From assembly GCF_036324505.1 (NCBI RefSeq), contig NC_086352.1, positions 32,881,858 through 32,945,857 on the forward strand: a DNA stretch of 64,000 nt, given 5' to 3'. Positions 12,029 to 25,500 of this stretch are shown piece by piece. Positions within the stretch are counted from its first letter, which is position 1. Every line of letters starts with the position of its first letter. The stretch comes from Eleginops maclovinus. Lineage: Eukaryota > Chordata > Actinopteri > Perciformes > Eleginopidae. A program made the translations under genes and the position numbers. The notes below the pieces were generated by a model, which saw only the letters and a list, made by a program, of their open reading frames with translations, had not been told where the DNA came from and did no database searches.

Positions 12029-12614
12029 CAGCCAACTTTGAGCCATCATCCTCATCATCATCAGGCCACACATATTGCATCGTGTCTTGAAAAACCAGCT
12101 GTGACCACGCTAATTTTTTACCACTAAACTTTCACCCGTTCATGCAGCAACACATATAAATACCTGGAAGTATTTTACAGTTTTTTTAAACCCTCCCTCT
12201 CTCCTTCCCCAGAAAGCCCTTAGTCACCTCAGACAGTGGGTGGGAGGGGGTGGGGGGGTGTTCCTTGGACAGCGTGACAGCCCCGTTAAGCTTCAGCTCC
12301 GCTACTGGTCGGCAATCAGGGAGCCCTGGGAGAGAGGGGAAGAGGGGGGGAGGGTTAGAGAGAGAGAAGATAAGAAAAGTGCTGAGTTCACCGCCACCAC
12401 AGCTCCCCCTCCCTCCCTCCCCCTTCTTTCTTTGCTTCGAGCATCCCCCTGCTAGAGGAAGGGGTTTCCCCCCTGGAAAGAGGAGGGGAAGGTGCTGCAC
12501 TGCTGACTGTGCTGCTATAACCTCCAGCTCATTCTACACCTGCTCCACCAGCACCAGCCGTTACACATCCCATTAAAGTTTCTGTGAACAGTTTTCAGGC
12601 TCCATATCACCGCT
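12029..12614. other. Purine/pyrimidine-asymmetric patch, no gene seen
   Basis: From about 12182 to 12500 the strand alternates between C/T-rich and G/A-rich runs. Overlapping open frames arise from this skew on both strands and are low-complexity (Gly, Pro, Ser, Arg). They do not resemble any domain. Confidence 0.5.
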
Positions 12615-12800
12615 GTTTGTTTGTCTGTTTGTCCATCAGCAGCATAACAAACATACAAGTGGGATGATTTTAATGAAACTTAGAGAAGGTTTTTAGCAGA
12701 GGTCAGTGAAGAAATAAAACAATTTCGGGAGAGGTCAGAATCACCCATTTTTTCCCCATTTTTGCAAGATGGGGCCTTCTTGCTGAATGAATAAAGCGTC
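12615..12800 (+). mobile_element. Fragment of a GTTTGTTTGTC-type interspersed repeat
   Basis: A GTTTGTTTGTCTGTTTGTCC start is followed by CATCAGCAG...ACAAACATACAAG and ATGAAACTTAGAGAAGG. This order of words matches, from memory, a repeat widely spread in animal genomes, including fish. Only part is present, without defined ends. The class is uncertain. Confidence 0.45.
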
Positions 12801-15010
12801 AGAATATATAAATGGTGTTTCTGACTAGGACAATTCACCTACACTTTCTGTATTTCTGTATGACATGTTTGAACCAAACCTAAAAAAAAATCTGAATTCT
12901 AAAGTGATTATTTATATTTTGAAGAAAAAGTATGTCTGCTGATTTGTTATTATTTTTTTGTCAACATATCCTTTAAAATGACAAAAAAGCAATGTGTTAA
13001 TACTTTTCTTACCTATTGCTGATTTTAACCAAATCAAAATGTAATTTTTTCCAATACCCATTTCTTAACTTGTGTTTTTAATCAGGGAGAAGTTATTTAT
13101 ATATGTATTTATTTTTTATCATTACATTTTATCTTTTAGTTATTTACTTTTAAAAGTAAATAGTTTTAAAACAGGCCTAATCCAATTGCAATAAAAGCAG
13201 CTTATGTCAAGACATTAATATCCAGTGACTGCTGTTGGGTATTGATTGATCACTTATGTCAAATAATCTCATAATTTCTCTTTGAAAAATGTATCATCAT
13301 CACTGTGTTTCGAACAAAGTGTTACCCAGTTCCAAGTCTTCAGTCAGCAAAGCCTGTAAAGCTAACTTACTCTCCACTCATTTGTTTTAAACCTCTAAAC
13401 TCCCCTTGAACATTAAAGAGAAAACAAGAGAAACACAGCTCCTGCGTAAATGTGCACTCACATATTCCATGCAATGAATATCCCGGTCATTAAGCAACAT
13501 TTTGACACCTCTGTTATTTACTACCCCGACCATTTTGCCACCTCGTTTAATCAGACTTTACTGAAAAACCAGCTGACTCAGAGAGAAACCTTCTTTCTTT
13601 CTCTCCGCTCTGTTTATGTTTATCTCCTTCAGCTCCATTCTCTTTGCTTACTTACTCATATTTTCCAAAATGTCTCTTTCACATGTGTGTGTGTGTGTGT
13701 GGGGGGGCTTTTTTTTGGTGGGGCCGCGCCACAGAAACATCAGAAAAGAACAAATAAGTAAAGCAGAGTGTTTACCTCCCGACATGAAAGACTGCAGCTT
13801 TCAAAGGCAGAGAAGGTCTCGGTTATGTGTTGTAACCACCAGATGCTGAGCGGAACATTATCGCATGTGATACAATGTGCAACTTTGTGATTTTTTTAAC
13901 GTGTTATTCCAAAGCAGCTATCGCAACCCCGCTCCTCGTCATGCGTCGGATGGTGATATTTAAAGTGGAGCACACCGTTTTTGCCTTAGAAGTGGTTTAC
14001 CTTCGATTTTCTCTTCTGGGAAGAGATCACTTGAGACAGGAGGGGGAGGTGGATTGAAGGGAATTAGATGTGGCTCAATACAAGTTATCTTTAATGGAGG
14101 GATCCAGGGTGGAGGGATTCCAGAAAAAAAAGAAGAAATTAAACAGGGAAAAAAGCAAATGAAGGTTGGGGGAAAAAACTAGATGTAAAGTGTTGACAGC
14201 TGTGTTTGGAAAGGTCCAACTCTGGGGTCAGGGTGTCGATGCACACAAACAAATGTTCACACAGAACATGCATATTAGCTGTCCCTCGCTAACTACCACA
14301 GGCCTTAAGACTGCTAAACTCCTGAGTTCTGTGCCTTCACAACTTCATACCAGTCATCTGTTTGCATGGCACACATTTATCTATAATTGCAATAGGCAGT
14401 ATTTTATTTAATTGTACAACAGTTTGAAAAGCCGCTCACTACAAAAAACAAAACAAAAGGTGTACTAACCCTACACCCTGATGTGTCTCTATTCCCGTGT
14501 ATGACCGTTCCTCCTCACAATCACAGGGTAAAATCATTACACTGCACCCTCACCTCTAGTTTACCTCATTTCAGTTGCAGTAAACCACAGCAACATTTTA
14601 CACCTCATATTTCATTTAAAAGGTAAACTTTTTATTGGCTTGTAACCTGACATTATTTAGTTAATTGTCCCACATTTGAGCACAGCCAACACAAGTGTTC
14701 GTTTAGTTGCGTTAACGTTGTTGCAGAGGGAGGTTACTTCCTGGTTCAGCAAAAAGCATGGCTGAGGGTTGAGGACTGATAAATACTGCAAGCAGCCAAT
14801 TGGGACCAATTGGGGCAAACCACATGCTTCGATTTCAGCGGGGGGGATTAGGGTTTTGTTGGTGTCCTTCTGTATTCTGTTAATCTTAATTACACCTCAC
14901 TTGCTATTTGGTTTGTCCAATCCACTATATATAATTATGTTCCTTGTTTCATCATTGTGGTAGATTCGTTTGTTCAGTTTACACCTGTTTAGCTGCTGTT
15001 GTATTTATCA
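12801..15010. other. AT-rich unique sequence, no gene seen
   Basis: Mostly AT-rich sequence. A short GT tract with G and T runs lies at 13684-13716. A slightly more balanced block at about 13780-14060 has no useful open frame. Confidence 0.5.
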
Positions 15011-15150
15011 CACTGCAACATTGACTTTAATGAAATGTATTTTCAATAGTTTAAATTACAAAAAAAATGGTTCAACTAACCTGATACAGTTATGTGAACT
15101 CTGTTGACATAATACATTTAATTCAAGTCAACCTTTCAGTTTTTTCAGTG
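15011..15150. mobile_element. Palindromic MITE, copy C (internally deleted)
   Basis: The left end CACTGCAACATTGACTTTAA and the right end AATACATTTAATTCAAGTCA then TTTCAGTTTTTTCAGTG are inverted repeats of each other. The central hairpin is shortened relative to copies B and D, which is why it is only 140 bp long. Confidence 0.8.
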
Positions 15151-15270
15151 TAGAGTTATTTTCTATCTGTGACTTCTATAGGCCTAGTTATTAAAGATTC
15201 TTGATTTGGTAAATAAGAAAACCCAGTTTCTTTAAGAAAACTCCTGTGTCTGTTGCCTTACTGCTTGTTC

Positions 15271-15382
<112 letters not shown>

Positions 15383-15652
15383 GGATAAGTCATGAGGAAA
15401 TGGATGCCCATGTTTTGTGGGACCACCTGTTCATGCTGGATACAAGTCTAAGAACCCAGTAAGGGTTAACCCTCATTGTGAGAGGGAGCCAGAATTGTGT
15501 GTGTGGGTGTGCACACTTTCATACATGAATGTGTGTGTATGTGTGTGTGTATGAGTTGGCACTGCCCTGTCTGAAACGTGCCCCATGAGTGGCAGACTGG
15601 CTCAGGCTGTCCGGCTGGGAGGGAACAGAGCCCACTGCTGGGCCACCGCCCC

Positions 15653-15828
<176 letters not shown>

Positions 15829-17661
15829 AAGACACTTAATCCTATGCACATTCCATTGGGAACATCTTTCCTTTATATCACCCATTCCAAACCAGTGTAG
15901 ATGATCTAAAAAAAAAAAGAAACATTAAAGAAAAAAAATGATGGCTTAATTAATTTAGAATAATGAGTAACTTTTTTTTAATTCAAGGCACAGCCAACGT
16001 ACAGAACATTATTAAAATGCAACTCACATACACTATGTAAGTTACATTATCATTTTTCTACTCTTTCTAGAAAAAAATAATATTCTGCTAACTTTGTAAA
16101 CACACGCCAGTCAACAGGACCACACACACAAACACATCCACACAAGCCACCTTGAATCATGGCACCTCTCATCATTCTCATAAGTGTCTGAAAATAGGGG
16201 GACGTGCCATCCCCTAACTCCCCCCCGCCCACCCCCAACAAATAATCACCTCCTGGGAGGCAACGAGATGGAGAAAAAAAAATTGCAATCTCGTCTTTCA
16301 AGCGAAAGGGGAAAAATATTTTAAGGGGCAATGAATTTCGTGGAGCTGAATAGGATGTTGGTACATGTTTTACTAAAGGAAATATAATGGCAGACTATTA
16401 TTAGATCACATTAATCACGAGTGTGCCAAAGGCAGTGACAGCCGCGCTGAAAAGGATTGAAAACGCTGGTAATGGATATAAATTACCCATTGTGTGATAA
16501 AAGGATTTTTTCTTCACTAAGAAGGTAAAAAGGAATAAAAACACTGAAAGAGCCACTAAACGCTGTGTGTTCATATTTGCATGTGTATATGTGAATGTAT
16601 GTGTAAGTGTCCTTCAAGTGTGTAATATGTAATAATACGGGGTTATCAGTGCAGGATTACAATTTTAAGGGAATCAGATAGTAACAGTGAGGCCTTGCAT
16701 TAAAAGGCGCCGGCGACAGAAAAGAGGGAAGGATTAAAAACAGATTAAATTGGTTTGTAGTGACGGAGATGAAAGGAAGGAGGAAGGGGTGGGGGGTGGG
16801 GGGGAGGAGAGTGTGTTTTGACAGAGGTCTGTCGGGCTTTTGGCACAGTGATAATGAGTCACATCTCCCATGCACTGTTATTTATCGCCGACTTGGCTCA
16901 CAAACAAAAGATCAATAATTTTGAGCAAATCTAATGTTGTCCTCGCCGCTAATGCGGTCGTCCATCACATCTGCCATCTCCACCAAGGAGATGGACTGAT
17001 TCCCTGTTTATTTGGAGATCAAATGCAATTATATCACATGGTTCTAATAACAGAGGAAACGCCCCCCCCCCCCCCCCTCCCTACGTGAATATGTGTGGAG
17101 CCTTGGATCATGCCCATGCATATGTATATATAGATATACAGACATGCACAAAGGTGTCACGTATGTGTAGATGATAATATATGTATCGAATGGGCGATGA
17201 GTTGCCGTGCCGTTTTTCTGCATCAATCTTCATTTCTTCCTGAGACCTTGCCTTTGAAATATGAAGTGTGTCAACGGCCTGTCCCCCCGCAACGCAGGAG
17301 GCACGCAAACATCCGTCAAAGCAACACACCCGATGTTCACCAGTTAGCCCCGCAGCACAAAGAGATGAGAAGACAGCAGATCCTTCACTGACAACTAGCC
17401 CTGGGTGAGACACTTTCCAGCCACCTGAACTCAATCAGGCCCCGGTGGAGGCAGCATTTGGGTATTTCATTTCATCTCCGTCCCCTTATTCACTCGAGGT
17501 GCGCTTGATTTATCTCGCCGCGCAGGAACGCAAATCGCATTTGGAATCCAACATCGCTTTTGTTCCGGTTATCTACATAGAAGTGCTTGTTATGGTCCTT
17601 AGGAGGTGCAACCCTCTGGACCCACTCTCTGTATCGTATCTACCAACTGTTGGCGTTCTGT
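15829..17661. other. Unique sequence, candidate regulatory block
   Basis: Stretches at about 16260-16560, 16840-17060 and 17190-17560 are non-repetitive and balanced. An exact octamer motif ATTTGCAT lies at 16575-16582, a POU-type site by sequence. A C run lies at about 17063-17078. Short open frames show no domain. This is my strongest non-coding-conservation candidate west of 26 kb, judged on texture only. Confidence 0.35.
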
Positions 17662-18133
17662 TTAACCCTCCTGTCGGTTGTGGTCAAATCTGACAAATTT
17701 AGTAGTTTCATCAATCGTGAATATTTAGTTTTACATTTGATTGCTTCAAGGCCTCATGATAGCCTCCACATTAAGCATTAGAACATATAAACTTGCTGAT
17801 CACCACTTTCGCTGAATTTTGAGTGGTTTAGTCAACTTTGTTGCACCTATGATGTTCCCGCTTAAAAATGGCCGCCATAGGAAATGAATGGGTCAAATCT
17901 AAAACCATGTTAATTTTGGAATGCATTTTCAGGGCGTTTTCTTTGTATATTCACTGCAGTTATTCATGTAAACCAGTAGTCGGAGGTAGCGTTTACAGCT
18001 TTAAATGGTGTTAAATACAATTTGAAGATGATCAGTATTTTGTGTTAATGTAAGAGTAGTTAAAAAAGACCAATCAAATTTGTCCGGGAACTCCAAAGTA
18101 AGGGAGGAGAATGGAACACAACAGGAGGGTTAA
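17662..18133. mobile_element. TTAA-flanked MITE, copy 1
   Basis: It begins TTAACCCTCCTGTCGGTTG and ends ACACAACAGGAGGGTTAA, a 13-bp perfect inverted repeat including the TTAA. TTAA target sites are used by piggyBac and Kolobok transposases. The TTAACCCTCCTGTTGT tip is one I recall as frequent in teleosts and piggyBac-like. The 472-bp interior has no coding frame. A diverged, interrupted relative lies at about 44988-45659. Confidence 0.85.
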
Positions 18134-19600
18134 ATCCTTTGGTATCTTCTTAACCGTCTTTGGCACACCACATTCAGAAGCACCCCCAGCGCTATGACAG
18201 TAAAGCAAGTGGCAGGTGTAAGGCACTAAGCTCCTTCCCCTTCTCCCTGGGTGAGGTGTGAGGAGCAAAACAATGACAGACAAAGGTCAACTGTCCTACA
18301 ACGACCCACCCGCCGAGGTGTTGACCTGCCGAAAGCACCCCAGAGGCAAGGGGAAGAAAGGAAGGAAGTAAGGAAGTAGGAAAAGACAGAAAGAGTACGT
18401 AACCAAGCAATGATCTTAAGAGAGGCCAAAGTAGCAACCATGAAAATGACCAATATTAACCCAAAAAAAGCTAAAATATTCTCTGAATATAATCTTACGG
18501 GTGATGAGAGTCGTACCATCTTTCATCAGCAAGGTTTTTCCACTGAGGTTTTTCCATTGAGGTTTTTCCATGAAGTGTAAATTGAAATTCCCCAGAGCCC
18601 TAGGTGACGTTTTCTTTAATTGATTTTATTATTTGTAATGGATTTTTAATTGGTTGTTTTCGTTTTTTAAATGCTAATTTATGTAAGACATGTATTTGAA
18701 AGATGCTATACAAAAAAAAACTTGCTTTGCCTCGAAATTTCACCAAAAATCATCCTATTTAAAACAATAGCGAGGAAACACTTGCTTTGTCTTTCTTGAT
18801 GAACAACTTAAAACACTGAATCAATTATGTTGGTAGACCATTCAATTAATTCTTTCAACACTACAATGTACATAGCAACTCTGGGTATGGCTTTGATTTC
18901 TGAAGTTGTCTCCATTTCAACAGGCTGGTATAAAAATCTGTTTTATGGACACTGCTTGGTAAAGGAGGTCAGGACCTTGGCAGGTAAAATAATAAAGCCT
19001 TGACATAAGGCAGAGAGCAGGGAGGCACACCACGACCCAGAGCAACCATAGGCACCTCCTGACTCCACCTAATTCTCTCTCTCACTAGGTCTTTCTTCCC
19101 CACTGTTAACCTACCCAGACACCTACAAGCATGGCAGACTTCCTCCATGTTCAGCGCAGTGTCAGGGCACCGCTAAAGGTCACCTGTTCTAGGAATCCAT
19201 GAAAATATTGGCAAGGATTGGCCTCATTTGGCAATATTTAAGTTTTTGCCTTGAACTTGTTATTGAGAAAGGTCCTAACATAAGTCTAAGCCAGATTTAC
19301 GACTTGTTCTGGCTTGTGTTTTTTTTAATAATGAATCACAGTGTCCAAAGGAATGGAGCGATGAAGCAAAAATGACAGTTTATCCTTATTATCAAGTTAA
19401 TGCACGCCATTTCAAATTAAAGGGCATGAAACTGCACGGACATAGTGATTTTTTAATTAATGAAAATTAATTTAAAAAATGACTTGAATTAACTTCCTAT
19501 ATTTGAATACAAACTTCAACAGTTTAATTGAAAAACACGCAAAAACAAATGATTTTGCGTGTTTTTATCAGAGCTAAATGTGTGAGAGTTTACATTGATT
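18134..19600. other. Unique sequence, no gene seen
   Basis: Ordinary AT-rich sequence apart from the short tandem repeat near 18532. A pyrimidine-rich stretch on the minus strand at about 18340-18400 yields spurious hydrophobic open frames. Confidence 0.5.
18532..18573. repeat. 14-bp tandem repeat, three units
   Basis: AGGTTTTTCCACTG, AGGTTTTTCCATTG and a third partial AGGTTTTTCCATG follow head to tail. Confidence 0.9.
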
Positions 19601-19610
19601 CTGCTCTGTT

Positions 19611-20105
19611 GATTGACATCTTCCACCCAAGGAACAAGAATTTGTGGCAAATAATACCAGGTCAGAAGACCACCCTAACATTTGTGGTAACTTTCGTTGA
19701 TATTTCAAGCCACAAACTGGATTTCTACTCAAAGTTGTAAGAGGTCTCTCACTCCGTATATGGTAGCTATGGAAAATGAATGTAGTTACATTTTAAACGG
19801 CATGAAACAGCCATGTTTATAGCAACCAGCTTCTTTTATTCATTTGGTGTTTTCCATGAACACCAAAGATGTTATAGTTTGCTGAGTGGGTGACAGTGAA
19901 AGTTTTGACAAACATGGGCCCGTGTCGCGGTAGCCTTCGCGCGCTGTCTTTGAACGCCATCTGAGACTGACGATCGGCACAGTTGCAGATTCCAGAACAG
20001 AAAAGCTTTGGTTATATTGTATTAATGAAAGACTTTATTAAACTCAAGGCTCAATCCCCATAGTTATGGGATTTTATTTCAACAGCTATTTGACCCTTGT
20101 TTTTT
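19611..20105 (+). repeat. Tandem duplication, unit 1
   Basis: This segment recurs about 820-880 bp downstream. Shared anchors in the same order are GATTGACATCTTC, TTTGTGGCAAATAA, TCTACTCAAAGTT, GTGGGTGACAGTGA, GAACGCCATCTGAGACTGA and GGTTTTATTTCA-like words. The copies differ by many substitutions and indels, so the duplication is old. A 70-codon open frame over the left part is not preserved in unit 2, which argues against coding. No known element was recognised. Confidence 0.85.
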
Positions 20106-20427
20106 TTAAGAACAATGTGATATATTATCAGATTTCAGAATCTTTTGGAAATGTGTGGGTTTTAAGGACAGTTGGTGGATGAGGCTCAAAGCGCTTGTTT
20201 ACACTACAGATTGATACAAACTTTTTTTTATTTTTATGTGTAGCCAGGTTGAAATAGGTAGTTCCTGCAAAGTATAAATATTGTGTTTTATTTTGAAAGT
20301 TCATGGTTAAAACAGGAAGTAGTGTTTGTGAATAAGGTTAATGCTGGTCACTGATTGGTTCAGGGGGTCGGGTGGAAGTTGGCAGAAAGTGAAGGGATGG
20401 AGAGAGTGGGGCGTGAGAGTGGTGGCT

Positions 20428-21008
20428 TGATTGACATCTTCGCGGCACCCAGAGTGAATTAAAGTTAAGAGTTTGTGGCAAATAAGTACCTAGTTAGTGT
20501 CCCAGGATTGTCGGCTCGACGGTCTTCATGTGGATTCTGTTCTGCACACCGTCTGCAAGGAACTGGATACCTTTCTACTCAAAGTTTGTCACAGAGTTAC
20601 CCACGTGTATATTAGCTTGTGAGCAAATGAGTGTTAGCATTCATTAATAAAGTGAATGTACTCTTAGCCATGTTATAGCGAACTCAGCTTGCGCTTTTGA
20701 CTTCAGTTTGGGGTTTTTCGGCATGAACACCCAGAGGATCTTTATCAGTTTTGCTGCAAGTGGGTGACAGTGAGAAGTTTTGGACAATACGAGAGAGCAC
20801 GTGGTCGCTGGACACCTTCCCGCCGCCGTTGAACGCCATCTGAGACTGAGGGATCGGAACAGTTGCAGTTTGGAGTTGCAGATGTTCAGGTATGGCTTTG
20901 GTTTTATTGCTCATTGGAGTGAAGAGGACAGATAGTTTTGACTTTCAAAGCTCTCAAGCATCACATCAGGCCTGCAACGTGAGGGGTTTTATTTCATGTT
21001 ATTTGCCG
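20428..21008 (+). repeat. Tandem duplication, unit 2
   Basis: The counterpart of 19611-20105, with the same ordered anchors. GAACGCCATCTGAGACTGA is at 20829 against 19951 in unit 1. Unit 2 is longer, with an extra block near 20460-20560. Its GC-richer part around 20760-20880 keeps CpG-bearing words such as CCCGCCGCCG. The unit ends at a TG microsatellite. Confidence 0.85.
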
Positions 21009-21010
21009 GC

Positions 21011-21011
<1 letters not shown>

Positions 21012-21075
<64 letters not shown>

Positions 21076-21085
21076 TGTGTGTGTG
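21012..21085. repeat. (TG)37 microsatellite
   Basis: TG tract of about 74 bp with a single TA interruption near its 3' end. Confidence 0.97.
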
Positions 21086-22387
21086 GGCCCACTGATCTGA
21101 ACTAGTTTGATATTATAATAATTTCCAGTTAAAGGGATTATTAATCTGACATTATTGAAGGCCCATTCTGACTGTATTTCATGTTGTTTGTTCACACGTA
21201 TACAGGAAATAATTGAGATCTCTATTTCTTAAACTCATTTCAGTGTGATATTTGGTGATTTCTGTTAATAGAGGTATTTAAACTCATGTGTTTAAGGTAA
21301 GTGACTAGTGAAGTTACATTATTTAAAGGTGCTTAAAGGGACTCAAGATAACACAAAGGGTACATTGGTAACATATAAACAGGATAACGAAAGAGAAATA
21401 AGACAACATTACCTTATGTATTCTTTATTGTACATTTGATTTATAGAGTTAACGAACTCAGGGCCCTTCCCTGATTAAACTAGGGAATAACTGGGCTACA
21501 TATGCAATCAAAAGAGGCAGAGCTATATGTGAAAAAGACAACCTTGCCATAAATAGTGTTAAGTGTTGTTTTCAAGGAGCAGGCCTTGGAATCAGAGAGC
21601 GGCTGTTATAAATAGCCCACAAACGCATGCAGGGATCGTCACCTGAACAGTATTTCCTTCCTCCTGTTTAATTGACATCCGTATATCAGTGGTATAAATG
21701 CAAATACACACAGACAAACGTGGTGTTAATGACACAGCTGCAAACACTCATCAGTTCACTGGAACAACAGTGACACGGGTGTGCACAAACACACATAATA
21801 ACAGGTCACTGATTCACCCTGACTGACTACTCCGAAACGCACGCTCGTTTTGATCAGTCTGTTGAGATATATTCGCACATGCAGTGGAAACGCGTCAGAG
21901 CTGCAAAGGTTAGGTGTGTCTTTGCTGAATATGTAATAATTCACTAGTGAAGCGTGAATCCAAGTATCGCTCTAATGACCACCTTCTATATTGTCAAAAT
22001 CATTATTGTCACTGTCAGCATCACTATCATCATCAACACCGTCATGTGTAATCATCGAGCCCATCACCAGACGCGTTTTGTTGCAATGAATGTAACACTG
22101 GCCATGGTGGACTGTGATGAAGCTCTATCCATTTCTTCAGCATGTTAATAACCACAATAAACACAGCAACAGTATTTGGTCAAACTGGACATGTACTGAT
22201 AGATGTAAAGGAACTAACATTCATTTTACATCCAGTGGTAAGTAGCCATGCATCTTGCGATTATTTGGTCAAGTTCGGAGAAATGTGTCCATGATATTGG
22301 CAGGGGTTTTAGTTTCCAAATCCTTACTAAAGTTAATTTAACAGAACCACGTTATTTTCCTATACTGTGGTTGCAAAGAACACTGAT
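21086..22387. other. Unique sequence, no gene seen
   Basis: AT-rich. Balanced patches occur near 21580-21680 and 21820-21960. No coding or repeat signature was recognised. Confidence 0.5.
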
Positions 22388-22560
22388 AATGTTGAGAATA
22401 AGGTCAAACTTTTGGTAAAAGTAGTAGGCATAAGAAAAAATGGATCAGATGAAGTTGGATCATTTTGGTGGTTCCGAGAATAAGTTGGAAACGTTGAGAA
22501 TAAAGTTAAAATACCATTTGGAGGATAATTCAAAATGGGAATAAGTGTTGAACTTTTAAG
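22388..22560. repeat. Degenerate GAGAATAAAGT tandem repeat
   Basis: Words of the form GTTGAGAATAAGGTCAAA, CCGAGAATAAGTTGGAAAC, GTTGAGAATAAAGTTAAAA and GGGAATAAGTGTTGAAC recur at intervals of roughly 20-80 bp. They resemble a decayed tandem repeat of about 22 bp common in fish. Confidence 0.45.
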
Positions 22561-25500
22561 AATGATTCAAACTGCAAGCGTTAGTGCACATAGTGAAAGT
22601 TCAATTAGATATTGTTTTTTATACTCAAAATCCCAGAAATCCTCCTCCTCTCATTTTCCCCCAATGCCTGGCCAAGAATCCTTCCTGTAGAAATTGCAAT
22701 GTGCAGGCATAACAGCATGCAAGCATTTAAATTAAGTTTGGCAGTGGACACAAGAAAAGAATAATAATCCGTCTGAATATGATGTTTTTGACCGGTGAAA
22801 TTGCAGACAAAGCAAAACTCTTGTGAGCCTTGCATTTAAGGGTCAAAATTAAATTGATTGAAAAATATTCATTGTAGTTAAGATGGCCCCTTAAAAACGT
22901 TTCCTCATTGTGACCGATTCCTGAGCATGGTTTCAATTTGAAATTGATGTCCATTCTGCTATTATTATTATTATTACGTGCTAAGAGGGCATCATGATGA
23001 GTTTGTTTGGGACCGGTCCCCAATTGCATTATACAAGTAAGAAGAATGGGGTTCTATGGACATATGGTAACACAATGGGAGTAACAAATCTAAAATAATA
23101 AGTGCTCACATGGTTAAAGCAAAAGGTTTTGCTGCTTTTTTTGTGTTGTTTGTTTTGTTCTGTGTGTTGCTATGTTCAGTGAAGGTTTGCACTTTATCAT
23201 CCTATGACTGTTCAATATCACGGGGATGACCTGCCTTGCGCAACATTGACATCTCTTGCTTTGCTGAAAAACGATGTAAATCTCCACTTTTTTTGTCATC
23301 TTTATATGAAAATCTTGGTTTTTATTTCCGAATTTTTTTTTTGGTGTCTCCCATGGTGGCAGCATTTAGCGGTGAGGAAATCCTCTTGACACGTATAATC
23401 TACTTCAGACTGACATCAGCCAGCGTTGCTATCGCCGCCTCCCTATCTCTCCGAGCAGACTGCGAGCACGGAGCAGTCTGGGAGCCGGGCTAGACTGACA
23501 CCGCAACAGCAGCCTTTTGGTTCCCAGCACCTAACGCTCAAATATCGCCTATGGGATTTCACCGCACTAAAGAGTCATGTCAAAGATCTCGACAACGTGT
23601 GACGTCTCCCTCAGCCACTGCTGTCACGTTCCCCCTGCTCCTCACTTCCATTCTTTTTTTCTCTCCCAAGCCTCTCTTGACTTGGGTTTGAGCAGGAGAC
23701 TGTCTCCCTGAGCGTTTTAAGTTGTCATTTTTTCAAACACACATATCAAAGCCAAGGAGTAAAGGGTGAAAGAAAAAAAGACGGATGTTTCTCTTGTGCC
23801 TTTCTACTCAAGTACAATAAGGCTTTGCAAAGGGAAGAGAGAGCTAGCGAGGAGTGAAAAGACATTTGCAAAGATCTTTTTCCAATCCACATCCTTTCTC
23901 CTGACGACTGGCAATACATCATTTGTATTGATGCAATATTAAATTTCAATATCGCATGTCAAAAGGTACAAAATGATAGATCATAGCCTAACTAAATGAA
24001 TTATTAAAGGCCTACCCCGGCTGCGCTATCGGCTTCTCTTACAATCAGCTGTGTCAGAGCAGTGCAGTTGGTGATACTGGCAGCATTTCAAAGCTTTGTC
24101 GTTTCTTTTTTTTTCTTTTTCTAGCAGCATCCCAGCATTCTTAATCTAGCTTTCTGTCACTTATTAATGTTCCCAAGGAACTAAAAAACACAGATCTTTC
24201 CCTCCCAATAATCAGAGGCTTAACTCACCTCCTTTTATGTCTCCGGGAAAATGTTTTAAAAAAATAAACAAATATAGTTATAATTAAATATTGAATATTG
24301 AACAGATGATAAGGGTAAGAAAATATGTTGAGCTTTGTTAAGAGCAGAGAAGAAAGCAGAGCGCCGATATGGTGGAGGCGGTGACTCATTCTGTGTGGTA
24401 TGATTTATGTGCTCTTTATGTGCTCTGCGACCCTGTAAGTTTATCTCTATATTCCCTGTCTGATAGACTGACTCCTCGGTTGTCTCCATGCCTCGCCACA
24501 ATAACACTGTGTGCCGGACGTGACGGTTGATTCTAATTTACAACCCGAGTCAAAGGTTGCATCTTTGACGCCTCATCAAGTCGAGGCTGTCTGGAAAACA
24601 GAGGAGAAACGAAGAGAGGATGGAAAGGGAAATTTCCTCTAGGAACGAGGTGATTCAACAAGCACTTTTCCAACCCTAACCCGTAGGACATTAAAACCGT
24701 TCTGAAATCGTGAATGTCCTGGGTTTCTCTATAGAAATGGCAAAGAGAATTGTAAAGTCCATCTTCAACCCTTCTTAAGCTTTGTCTAAAAGCATCGTAA
24801 CTGAAGACGCACTTGGAAATACTCAAACCCATCTGAAGGAGGATCATAGCATCTCCAAATCCAAAGCCTGCACATGAAAAACCTTTTGATTTATGCTTTC
24901 ATTTTCTCAGGTGAACTTTTTCATTATTTCAACATAGATCAATTACATATAAAGTATATTTTTGCGTTATTTAAACTTGTAATGCATGACTAAAGACAGT
25001 TGAATTTGCACTTTAAAGTGTAATCGGCATTATCTTCAGCACCACGGACAGCCGAAACTAAGAAGCTCTTAATGGCATGCACTTGCACTCGTTCTTGAGT
25101 AGTGCTTTGGGAGAAGCATGTAGAAGTTTGAGAGCATTTATAGAAACACTCTCAGTAAAAGTTCTCAACTTCCGAGATCAATCATTATCAGAGAAGCGGG
25201 CCCCGCTCTCCATTGAAAGAAAAGTTGATCAGTTAATTAAGAGGATAAAACAAAATGGTTCTGAATGTCAAGGCTACAAACATGGTATATATCATTTATT
25301 TTTTAGCAGTATGAATTCAACATTTTGTTAAAAAAAGCTCATTGGTTTACTAGCAAGACAAAGATAAAGAAATTGTCTTTACACTTATAATACAACGGGA
25401 CCAAGTAGATTGATGGCAAACCATGTGTACTGAAAAAAATGACATTAACTTTGGAAAGGTAAAATGTCAGAATGTCAGTATGACTTGTTCTGAACGGTCT

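Noticed and set aside
12182..12576. Overlapping 100-codon frames on both strands
   Set aside because: They follow strand-asymmetric G/A and C/T runs, with Gly/Pro/Ser/Arg-rich products and no domain.
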